Shown here: piece by piece, positions 1 through 5,575 of the stretch | Numbering within the stretch: the stretch's first letter is position 1 | Layout: each line of letters opens with the position of its first letter | Source of the DNA: JALYXS01 sp051003795 | GTDB lineage: Bacteria > Acidobacteriota > Terriglobia > Bryobacterales > Bryobacteraceae | Assembly (NCBI GenBank): GCA_051003795.1 | Contig: JBPCKZ010000042.1 | Location: 1-5,575 of the forward strand | DNA: 5,575 nucleotides | Direction: 5' to 3' | Made by a program: the position numbers and the translations under genes | Notes under the pieces: model-generated | The model's input: only the letters and a program-made list of their open reading frames with translations | The model's database searches: none | Told to the model about the DNA's origin: nothing

Positions 1-733
1 GAATCCGAAGCGCATCGAGGCTTGTGACCTTCTGGGCCAACGCCGGATAGATACTCGCTCCGAGCTCCTCGGAATTGGCGAAATGGAACGCGGCCGCGTT
101 GGCAATGAGCTGCATGTTGTCATCCGAAACGTCGTTCGAGAGTGGAATAACAGGCTGGTCTACGATGGTGACGAACTGTGGGTAAGTATCGCCAAAATCC
201 GGGTTTCCGGAATCGCGATACCGGAGATACCAGCTTGTATCGACTGTTAGTGACATGAGGTTGGTGAGCCGGCCTAGCAATTGGGCCCCGAACGCCGGGC
301 TGCTCGGAAGCGTGCGGAAGATATCCACCTCGACCGGCACCTTGCCGTTTGCGACTAGAAAGGCGTTGATGAATTGTGCATGGCTTCGCTCAGCGGCGGC
401 CACGTCGCACGTGTAAGTGACGAGTTCATTCTCGATATTATTCAGGGCGCGTCCATACGCCTCGTTGCCTGCGGCCAACTCCCAGTACTGATCCCAGAGA
501 TCCGTCTCCAGGAACTCGGCGGCGGCAAGGAACCTGAGAATATCCACGTCTCCGGGGGTAATTGGGGTTATTGCCGGGCCGCTGGTTTGCGCGAAGGCGG
601 GCATTGCCCCCGCTAAGGCACCTAAGCCCACGCCCGCGCCTGCCGCGGCCGCTCCCCGGAAGAACGAGCGGCGGAATGTGGGTTGATCGGACTTCGTTTG
701 TTCCAACTGCATTTTCGGGCGACGTTTAAACAT
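1..733 (-). CDS. Tat-exported ferritin-like domain protein (3' end outside window)
   Basis: Read on the minus strand from ATG at 733, the frame is open for 244 codons to the window edge, so the C-terminus is missing. Residues 20-26 (FRRSFFR) are a twin-arginine motif, followed by an Ala/Gly-rich hydrophobic stretch (27-45) and an AFA|Q cleavage site after residue 48; the folded protein should be exported by Tat, possibly with metal bound. The mature part resembles the ferritin-like family that includes plant desiccation-related proteins (PF13668 type). Helix 1 (about 62-86) carries E73 and E76, helix 2 (about 97-128) carries an E115-R-S-H118 ExxH motif, and a later helix (about 205-235) carries E222/E223. 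These could be di-iron ligands, but the last helix is cut off, so metal binding is unproven. A second Met at codon 8 is the alternative start; the first is preferred because a strong AAAGGAG lies 7 nt upstream. Enzymatic or storage role is unknown for most of this family. Confidence 0.88.
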   Translation of the reverse strand, partial: MFKRRPKMQLEQTKSDQPTFRRSFFRGAAAAGAGVGLGALAGAMPAFAQTSGPAITPITPGDVDILRFLAAAEFLETDLWDQYWELAAGNEAYGRALNNIENELVTYTCDVAAAERSHAQFINAFLVANGKVPVEVDIFRTLPSSPAFGAQLLGRLTNLMSLTVDTSWYLRYRDSGNPDFGDTYPQFVTIVDQPVIPLSNDVSDDNMQLIANAAAFHFANSEELGASIYPALAQKVTSLDALRI

Positions 734-740
734 AGTAGAT

Positions 741-747
741 CTCCTTT
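741..747 (-). promoter_or_regulatory. Ribosome binding site of the ferritin-like gene
   Basis: On the minus strand this reads AAAGGAG, a near-ideal Shine-Dalgarno, 7 nt from the ATG at 733. It fixes the start of the ferritin-like gene over the internal Met at codon 8. Its A-rich 5' side overlaps the repeated element at 745-768. Confidence 0.85.
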
Positions 748-768
748 TTTTGGCTATCAGCGCCAATC
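745..768 (-). repeat. Copy 1 of a dispersed ~24-bp element, in the ferritin-gene leader
   Basis: On the minus strand it reads GATTGGCGCTGATA followed by GCCAAAAAAA. Copy 2 at 5516-5539 differs by one substitution and one inserted base. Within this copy TTGGC and GCCAA form a perfect 5-bp inverted repeat around a 7-nt loop. It lies directly against the Shine-Dalgarno, so it could be an operator, an mRNA hairpin affecting initiation, or a scrap of an intergenic repeat. Sequence similarity does not continue on either side of the element. Confidence 0.6.
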
Positions 769-783
769 CTCACAAGCCATACC

Positions 784-815
784 GGGTTCTCGAAAGAATT
801 ATTCCGGGAAAACCC
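784..815. repeat. Imperfect inverted repeat upstream of the ferritin-like gene
   Basis: GGGTTCTC (784-791) and GAAAACCC (808-815) are inverted arms of 8 bp with one mismatch, which would be a G-U pair in minus-strand RNA, around a 16-nt loop. The loop itself contains GAATT-A-TTC-like symmetry. It lies about 50 nt upstream of the ferritin start, so it could be an operator or leader structure. There is no adjoining T-run to make it a terminator. I see no convincing -35/-10 pair in 734-880. Confidence 0.35.
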
Positions 816-880
816 TAGTAATTTTGCGGACCGGAGTACAGAAGTGTTTATTGGTACTTATTCCGCTTTGAACCGAAATA

Positions 881-1153
881 TTGACTTGTTATCCTTGGCC
901 CGCCGTCTGCGGGACTTCCGCGGCCTCCGCCATTCGCAAGCTCTGGGGTATGAAAGATGGCGCGCCGTTCGACGCGAACTATCCGAACTATTTCCTCGAC
1001 CGGATTCGCGGGGAAGGCCTATTCGATAATCTCGGCGACACCAAAGCCGCGAACGATATTCACGAGGATTCGCGCATCGCGGATGTGACGCTGAAGTTCA
1101 GCGGAAGCGCGCCGGTGAAGGATCGCAAGCCGGGGCGCACGGGTCCTTATTAA
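881..1153 (+). CDS. Unrecognised short ORF, possibly the 3' remnant of a larger gene
   Basis: This 90-codon frame opens at a TTG with no ribosome binding site, just after an in-frame TGA at 869-871. From about codon 12 onward its composition is protein-like (RKLWGMKDGAPFDANYPNYF, then GLFDNLGDTKAANDIHEDSR, ending in a basic GRTGPY tail), with strong G/C preference at third positions as in the neighbouring genes. The first dozen residues look unlike the rest. An internal ATG at 950 would give 67 residues but also lacks a ribosome binding site. I do not recognise the family; there is no signal peptide, membrane segment or known motif. The simplest reading is the C-terminal end of a gene whose front was lost by rearrangement; a small genuine protein is the alternative. 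The 734-880 stretch before it holds only leader sequence of the opposite-strand gene. Confidence 0.35.
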   Translation: MTCYPWPAVCGTSAASAIRKLWGMKDGAPFDANYPNYFLDRIRGEGLFDNLGDTKAANDIHEDSRIADVTLKFSGSAPVKDRKPGRTGPY

Positions 1154-1234
1154 GGCAGTTGAAATTGGCGCCGGTACGTCACGCGCGGACGCCGAGCAGT
1201 AACCGATCCAGTAGACGTCGGGAAGCGGGAATAA

Positions 1235-1252
1235 ACCGGTTCATCAACCGGT
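1235..1252. repeat. Perfect 7-bp stem-loop ahead of the dehydrogenase operon
   Basis: ACCGGTT (1235-1241), loop CATC, AACCGGT (1246-1252): a perfect 7-bp, GC-rich inverted repeat with a 4-nt loop, ending 29 nt before the ATG at 1282. The same bases can be read as two AACCGGT direct repeats 12 bp apart, roughly one helical turn, which would suit a dimeric regulator. No T-run follows, so it is not a classical intrinsic terminator. Either an operator or a 5'-UTR hairpin of the operon is possible. The rest of 1154-1281 shows nothing else I can support. Confidence 0.55.
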
Positions 1253-1281
1253 ATCCATTACGGAACGACCTTGAGACTAAA

Positions 1282-2979
1282 ATGGACACACATCTACGTG
1301 CGGGACTGATTGGCGCATTAGGCGGCCTCGTAAGCAGCTTCGCTCTGTTCGCGACGGTAACGAAAAATCCCGCAGTCGTTCTTCTTGGCGGCCTGATCGG
1401 CGCCGCGTACTGGCTGGCCTTCAACTCAATGTCCGAAGGTTACGTAGGAGGGTGCATGCGGGCAGCAGCACTCGGGACGCCGCTCTGGGCGGTGCTGAGT
1501 ATCATTGTTTTTCCCCTGCTCGGCGGGGCAGGCCCACAATGGACGCACGACGGCATGCAGCGGAGGCTACCGGCGTTGGGAGGCTGGATACTATACGGCG
1601 CGGCTTTGGGATTGCTCACCGAAGCAATCGACGCACTCGCCATATGGAGACTAGGACGCGTGCCCATCGCGAGGGCGGCCGAAGTGGAAGCCAAACAGAT
1701 TTTGATACTCGGTGGCGGCTTCGCGGGCATGTACACGGCCGAAAATCTCGAACGTCTGTTCGGGGCCGATCGCTCGGTTAGGCTTACGCTGGTAAGCGAC
1801 ACGAGCGCCCTGCTGTTCACACCCATGCTGCCCGAAGTCGCGGGAGGCAGCCTGGAACCGAATCACATCAGCAGCCCTCTGAGATCCGCACTGCGACGCA
1901 CGGAAGTCGTGCGCGGGCTCGCCGAAAGGATCGATCTCGAGCGGCGCTGTGTCTCGCTAGCCTGCGAGGAAGGCAGCTCGAATGGGCATCCTCGCGAGTT
2001 CCGATACGATCAACTGGTTTTGGCACTGGGCTCGAAAGCAAACTACATGGGAATTGCGGGCGTGGAAAAATCGGCGCTGAATTTCAAGCGGTTAATCGAC
2101 GCAATTCAAATCCGCAACCACGTGATTGAAGCGTTCGAGCGCGCGGACCGCGAGTCCGAGGGGCGGTCGCGCGCCGAGCGCCTGACCTTTGTAGTCGCGG
2201 GCGGCGGCTTTGCCGGAACGGAACTGGCGGGCGCGTTAAACGACTTTGCGCGTGGGATTGTCGCCGATTATCCCAATCTCCGCGGCGAAGAAGTACGTGT
2301 CGTTCTGGTCCACTCGCACGATCGTATTCTCCCGGAACTGAGCGATTCGTTGGCCGCATACGCGCAGCGCCGCCTGACGGAGCGCGGCGTTTTATTTGAG
2401 CTGAATGCGCACGTGTCCGAGTTCCGGCCGGGCGTCGTTGTGCTTGAGGGGGGCAAAGAGATCGCCTCTCAAACTCTCGTATGGACCGCGGGAACAAAAC
2501 CTTGCACGCTGCTCGATCCACATCGAGTGAAGCATGACAAGCGCGGGGCGGTATTGGCGGACCCGACGCTCGCGGTTCCGGGTTATCCCGGTGTGTGGGC
2601 TTTGGGAGATTGTGCCGCAATCACCGACGCACGGTCTGGAAAAACTTATCCGCCTACCGCTCAGTTCGCGCAGCGGCAGTCGCGTACGCTGGCCGCAAAC
2701 ATTCAGGCGCACCTTCGCGGGCTGCCGCTTAAAAAATTTCAGTTTGAGTCGCTCGGATCGTTTTGCGTGGTAGGGTATCACACTGCGTGTGCCGAACTGT
2801 CTCTCCCGTTCGCCCGGCATAAGTCCGTTCGCTTTTCCGGCTTGCCGGCCTGGTTCTTGTGGCGCACCGTCTACCTGTTCAAACTGCCCGGCGTCGAGCG
2901 CAAGTTACGCGTGATGGTGGACTGGACGATGGAACTCTTCTTTCCGCGCGATATTGCGCAGACGATCGATCTCGAATGA
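1282..2979 (+). CDS. NDH-2-like FAD/NAD(P)H oxidoreductase with extra N-terminal membrane domain
   Basis: The 565-residue protein should be a membrane-bound flavoprotein that takes electrons from NAD(P)H and, by family, passes them to quinone without pumping protons. Residues 1-125 hold about four predicted helices (8-26, 31-48, 60-80, 98-122), an addition that ordinary NDH-2 (about 400-450 residues) lacks. The oxidoreductase follows: FAD Rossmann motif GGGFAG at 144-149, LFTPMLPE at 178-185, NAD(P)-binding GGGFAG at 307-312, TAGTKP at 402-407, the FAD-contacting ALGDCAAI at 440-447, a quinone-region-like AQFAQRQ at 460-466, and a C-terminal FxxWRxxYLFKLPG...FFPRDI segment typical of NDH-2 membrane anchoring. 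At the end of the second nucleotide-binding strand the sequence is VLVHSHDRIL, where classical enzymes have Glu; cofactor preference is therefore open. Start: ATG at 1282, with weak GAGA 5 nt upstream. An in-frame TTG at 1159 would add 41 basic residues that look non-coding and run through the stem-loop. The last base pairs overlap the next gene. Confidence 0.92.
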   Translation: MDTHLRAGLIGALGGLVSSFALFATVTKNPAVVLLGGLIGAAYWLAFNSMSEGYVGGCMRAAALGTPLWAVLSIIVFPLLGGAGPQWTHDGMQRRLPALGGWILYGAALGLLTEAIDALAIWRLGRVPIARAAEVEAKQILILGGGFAGMYTAENLERLFGADRSVRLTLVSDTSALLFTPMLPEVAGGSLEPNHISSPLRSALRRTEVVRGLAERIDLERRCVSLACEEGSSNGHPREFRYDQLVLALGSKANYMGIAGVEKSALNFKRLIDAIQIRNHVIEAFERADRESEGRSRAERLTFVVAGGGFAGTELAGALNDFARGIVADYPNLRGEEVRVVLVHSHDRILPELSDSLAAYAQRRLTERGVLFELNAHVSEFRPGVVVLEGGKEIASQTLVWTAGTKPCTLLDPHRVKHDKRGAVLADPTLAVPGYPGVWALGDCAAITDARSGKTYPPTAQFAQRQSRTLAANIQAHLRGLPLKKFQFESLGSFCVVGYHTACAELSLPFARHKSVRFSGLPAWFLWRTVYLFKLPGVERKLRVMVDWTMELFFPRDIAQTIDLE

Positions 2980-4352
2980 CGGCTAAATTCTTCCCGCTTC
3001 CACGCATCATTGGCCTCACGCTGAGCCTCACGCTGCTCGGTATGGGAGCCGGCGCGATGACTGTCGCGCAGGACGGGCCCGGTGTCTGGTGGGGCGCGGC
3101 ATATGGCCTGGGGTTCGCGCTATTGTTGGCACGCCGCGCCTTCACCCCGGGCGGGGGCCTGATCTGGGGATTAGGGTATGCATTGCTGCTTTGGAGCGTA
3201 GTTCCCGCGGGCGGCCGCGCAGGGGGCGACCGATTCAACGAACTGGTCGTCTACATTCTCTACTTCGGAATGCCGCTCGGATTGATATCGGGCGCGTGGG
3301 GAGCCTTCGCCGCGAAATCGGATAGAGCGCCCATGAGTATCACCCGGGTTTTGCTTGCAGGCGGAATGGCCGGACTCCTGGGTGGGTGGGCTTTCGCCCA
3401 ATGGATGAAGCAGGTGAACCATTTCGTGCAGATCGCCGGGCTGGTCCATTCCTCGTCCTCAACTACCGGCATGTTTCTGCATTTCATCTTCGCCGCTATC
3501 ATCGGGATCTCATTCGGCTTATTGTTTCATCGCGACCTGCGCGGGGACGGCTCCAGCATGGTTTGGGGCATGGCGTACGGCATGTTGTGGTGGTTCCTCG
3601 GTCCGCTGACTATCATGCCGCTGTGGTTGGGCAAGCCCGTGGACTGGTCGCGGCAACAAGGCGGCATATTGTTCGGATCGCTGATGGGCCACCTCGTCTA
3701 TGGCTTCCTAATAGGTCGCTTCTTCGCGGTGGCGAACGGCATGTTGACGCGCTTCTTCACCGAATCCGATCCGATTCACCGTGAGCCCGAGGGTCCGGCC
3801 ACCCGGTTCCTCATTTCCCTCCGATGGGGCGCCGCGGCGAGCCTCGCGGGCGGCCTGCTGTTTAGTCTGGTCATGCTGGCTACCGGTGCTTTACCCAGAG
3901 TGGCGGGACTGGTCGGCAGTTCATCGCCGGTCGTCGGATTCCTGGTGCACATGGTGATCAGCGCAATCGTTGGGATTGGTTATGGCGGTCTATTCCGGCA
4001 CGAAGCGGCTAATCTCGGATCGGCGGTCGTCTGGGGTTTTCTTTACGGCTTCATCTGGTGGATTCTTGGGCCGATGACATTCATGCCGATACTGCTGGGC
4101 GGCACGCCGGTTACCTGGACCGTGAAGGCCGCCGGCGCGACTTTGCCATCGCTTACCGGCCACCTGCTTTACGGGGCGGCAACGGCTTGCGCCTTTTTCA
4201 TGATCGAGCGGCGTCGCGCCGGCTGGTTGCTCTTGGACCATCGCCTGGCGGCTCGCGAGGCGCGGCGGCAACGCCCGGTCGGAACGCCTGCCCCGGCGCT
4301 GTGGTTCTTTGTGTTGGGGCTGGGAGTGCTATTGCCGATTCTGCTGGGATAA
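2976..4352 (+). CDS. Polytopic membrane protein of three repeated four-helix modules, coupled to the NDH-2-like gene
   Basis: The ATG at 2976 overlaps the preceding TGA (ATGA), so translation is probably coupled; an upstream in-frame start would lie inside the dehydrogenase and is rejected. The 458-residue product has about 13 predicted helices. Three repeats are visible: R1 about 8-111, R2 about 121-250, R3 about 282-409, then a final helix 441-457. R2 and R3 align at a constant offset of 156-157 residues: GLVxSSS (155/311), G-x3-H (H169/H325), GxLF, WGxxYGxxWWxLGPxTxMPxxLGxPVxW (about 197-224/353-381) and SLxGHLxYG (H239/H396). R1 is shorter and lacks the SSS-H segment and both histidines. 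It resembles the N-terminal domain of the upstream flavoprotein. I recognise no characterised family. The paired intramembrane histidines could bind haem, metal or quinone, or carry protons. Expected role: membrane partner of the oxidoreductase, inferred only from coupling and the shared module. Confidence 0.9.
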   Translation: MTAKFFPLPRIIGLTLSLTLLGMGAGAMTVAQDGPGVWWGAAYGLGFALLLARRAFTPGGGLIWGLGYALLLWSVVPAGGRAGGDRFNELVVYILYFGMPLGLISGAWGAFAAKSDRAPMSITRVLLAGGMAGLLGGWAFAQWMKQVNHFVQIAGLVHSSSSTTGMFLHFIFAAIIGISFGLLFHRDLRGDGSSMVWGMAYGMLWWFLGPLTIMPLWLGKPVDWSRQQGGILFGSLMGHLVYGFLIGRFFAVANGMLTRFFTESDPIHREPEGPATRFLISLRWGAAASLAGGLLFSLVMLATGALPRVAGLVGSSSPVVGFLVHMVISAIVGIGYGGLFRHEAANLGSAVVWGFLYGFIWWILGPMTFMPILLGGTPVTWTVKAAGATLPSLTGHLLYGAATACAFFMIERRRAGWLLLDHRLAAREARRQRPVGTPAPALWFFVLGLGVLLPILLG

Positions 4353-4360
4353 GATACGGT

Positions 4361-5455
4361 TCAGTTCACGAGGACTTCGAAATTGCGTTCTTCCCAACGA
4401 TCCTGAGCGGGCCAGAAAAACGTGAATCGAAGCGCCAGTTCCCGTGTTGGCGAGGTTTCGATGTCCGCGAAATGAATACCGAGAGACGTTTCTACCGACG
4501 GGTGGTCCTCGAGCGTTTGCCATTCGTCGATCGACCAGCGCAAACGGAACGGGGCGGCCGCGTAGACCCGCAGAATTTGCCCTTTTTTCATCGAGCTTAG
4601 CCGGTAGCTAAACGTCCAGATTTCGAGCGGCTTGTAATTGCGCGCCTTACCCAAATAGCGGTCTGCGACCTCCGGGATGCGGTCAAAAACCTTACCGTCA
4701 CAGGCTGAACGAAGTAGCTTGATGTATTCCGAGTGTGCCCAAAGCAGCGGCATGGCCGCTCCCGTCGGCCGCCCGAACTGCATGTGCGCGTGCGGCAAGT
4801 CGGGTTCGTCCCAGATTTGCTCCGAAAGCAGCCCGGTATCCGAAGCGAATCGCTCCATCGCCTCCAGGAATGACGTGACGTCGTTGCCGGCAGCCAATTC
4901 ATAGTGTCCGCGTTCTCCGGTGAGCAGCGGCCAGGCGCGCCCCTTGCCGGAGTCCAGGAGCGGCTTACCGTCCTCCTGCTGGCCATAGCCGTCGTAGTTG
5001 TAACGGCGCCAGCATGGACCGAACGGCGTGTCGACCTTAAGAGTATGGTCGACGACGCACAGCGAAGTCGTCACCATGGGATCGTCGGGACGAAGAATTC
5101 CATATCGCACGAGTTCCAGAAAGCCGGCATCCACGACTCCGCTTGCGGGAAATGACGCCTGTGAACCGTGCGGCCGGTTGGTGATTTCGACCACCGCCTC
5201 ATCGACCGATAGGCCACCGGCCAGGTTGCCATTGCGATCCGGATTGATACGGACGAAGTGCTCCTTTACTCCAGGCAGCAGAGAGCCCTGCCGCGTGATG
5301 GTCCAGTCCGGCAAATGGCAGAAGAGATAGTCGGCGTACTCTTCGAGAAACGTCGCGCTTTCTTCCTCGCCGCGTTCGCGGGCGAAGGAGGACGCGCAGA
5401 TAACCGCCGCAATGGTTGCCGCCAGCGTAGAAGGCGAAAAACCACTAGCCCGCAT
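4361..5455 (-). pseudogene. GH15 glucoamylase, N-terminally truncated
   Basis: Translation matches the C-terminal portion of bacterial glucoamylase/glucodextranase-type GH15 enzymes, which release glucose from non-reducing ends of alpha-glucans. Recognisable pieces in order: SGFSPSTLAATIAAVICA (4-21), FLELVRYGI (112-120), VVDHTLKVDTPFGPCWRRYN (134-153), GRAWPLLTGERGHYELAAG (172-190), LLSEQIWD (209-216, E212 being the expected general base), GRPTGAAMPLLWAHSEYIKLLRS (228-250), then the usual C-terminal beta domain (about 275-364) ending naturally at the stop. Family members are about 650-800 residues with an N-terminal beta domain and complete (alpha/alpha)6 barrel; here everything before SGFSPS is absent, including the WEE motif with the general acid that immediately precedes it. 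The ATG at 5455 has no ribosome binding site and an in-frame TGA two codons upstream, so it is probably an accidental start. The body has no internal stops, which suggests recent truncation. Its stop lies 8 bp from that of the converging membrane-protein gene. Confidence 0.8.
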
Positions 5456-5575
5456 TTCTCACGACTCTTTGGGTGGAGTCTCGAGGCAGGCAGAATAGCG
5501 TAAAATCTGGGTGAATTTTTTGGCGTATCAGCGGCAATCGCTTGTGGGATATCCATATTTGGCTTTCAGGGTGCC
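5456..5575. other. Non-coding flank at the glucoamylase break
   Basis: None of the three minus-strand frames here reads like the missing glucoamylase sequence: the frame in register closes at TGA two codons before 5455 and the others give no family motif. So the loss is not a single-base frameshift within this window. The stretch contains the second copy of the ~24-bp element and an AT-rich tract (5500-5521), and it could hold a promoter on the minus strand, but I cannot assign one. Confidence 0.5.
5516..5539 (-). repeat. Copy 2 of the dispersed ~24-bp element, upstream of the glucoamylase fragment
   Basis: On the minus strand it reads GATTGCCGCTGATAC followed by GCCAAAAAA. It matches copy 1 at 745-768 except for one substitution (C for G) and one extra C. 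The substitution breaks one pair of the TTGGC/GCCAA inverted repeat. It lies 60 nt upstream of the truncated glucoamylase frame, in the same orientation relative to that gene as copy 1 is to the ferritin-like gene. Just beyond it, CGCTTGTGGG on the plus strand resembles, in inverted orientation, the sequence that flanks copy 1. Confidence 0.6.

Noticed and set aside
374..616. Plus-strand ORF of 80 codons near the left edge.
   Set aside because: It is antisense to the ferritin-like gene, which has a Tat signal, a ribosome binding site and family motifs.
741..768. Possible intrinsic terminator: short hairpin next to a T-run.
   Set aside because: On the plus strand the T-run precedes the hairpin, and on the minus strand the hairpin is followed by A residues, the wrong arrangement. 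It also sits directly on the ribosome binding site of the minus-strand gene.
1159..1281. In-frame TTG-initiated N-terminal extension of the NDH-2-like protein (41 residues).
   Set aside because: The extension is basic and low in structure, passes through the palindromic stem-loop, and precedes a hydrophobic N-terminus that starts naturally at the ATG at 1282.
2084..2620. Long minus-strand ORF (178 codons) opposite the NDH-2-like gene.
   Set aside because: Arg/Pro-rich antisense shadow typical of GC-rich DNA; the plus strand carries clear family motifs throughout this stretch.
2859..2975. In-frame upstream extension of the three-repeat membrane protein (39 residues).
   Set aside because: It lies in another frame over the conserved NDH-2 C-terminus, and its residues are Arg-rich as expected of out-of-frame translation. 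The ATGA overlap start is far more plausible.
4381..4409. A DRWEE motif near the C-terminus of the glucoamylase fragment, resembling the GH15 general-acid motif that is missing upstream.
   Set aside because: It lies about 140 residues after the catalytic base, in the C-terminal beta domain, so it is a chance match and does not replace the lost catalytic acid.
5266..5556. 96-codon minus-strand frame (starting MDIPQAIAAD) overlapping the front of the glucoamylase fragment.
   Set aside because: Its 3' two-thirds is an out-of-frame reading of the glucoamylase, rich in Arg and Ser, and no ribosome binding site is visible. The frame does not restore the missing enzyme sequence.
1..5575. CRISPR array, tRNA/rRNA genes, transposase or phage genes.
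   Set aside because: No regularly spaced repeats, no recognisable tRNA or rRNA segments and no transposase, integrase or phage-like protein in any frame were seen by eye.

Overview
The window looks like chromosomal DNA of a GC-rich, free-living, Gram-negative-type soil or environmental bacterium. A Tat-exported ferritin-like protein, an NDH-2-type dehydrogenase and a bacterial GH15 glucoamylase fragment together would suit an acidobacterium. That placement is an impression from gene content and style; no marker gene is present to settle it.

Layout. (1) Bases 1-733, minus strand: the N-terminal 244 codons of a twin-arginine-exported ferritin-like protein, running off the left edge, with a strong ribosome binding site. 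(2) Bases 734-1281: a mostly non-coding stretch holding the leader of that gene, an inverted repeat, a short plus-strand ORF (881-1153) that reads like the 3' end of an unrecognised gene, and a perfect 7-bp stem-loop just before the next gene. (3) Bases 1282-4352, plus strand: a tightly coupled two-gene unit. The first gene is an NDH-2-like FAD/NAD(P) oxidoreductase with an extra N-terminal membrane domain. The second starts inside its stop codon (ATGA overlap) and encodes a membrane protein of about 13 helices. (4) Bases 4361-5455, minus strand: the C-terminal part of a GH15 glucoamylase lacking its first half, including the catalytic general acid. It converges on the operon with only 8 bp between stop codons. 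(5) Bases 5456-5575: sequence upstream of the glucoamylase break, holding a second copy of a roughly 24-bp element that also lies in the leader of the ferritin-like gene.

The most interesting part is the two-gene operon. The membrane protein consists of three repeats of a four-helix module, and the extra N-terminal domain of the dehydrogenase appears to be a fourth, short copy. The two long repeats each carry a pair of equivalent histidines in predicted helices; the short copies lack them. Shared module and translational coupling suggest that the flavoprotein and the membrane protein form one membrane complex, possibly a respiratory electron-input device in which the histidine-bearing repeats bind a cofactor, quinone or protons. 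This is inference from sequence, not a demonstrated function.
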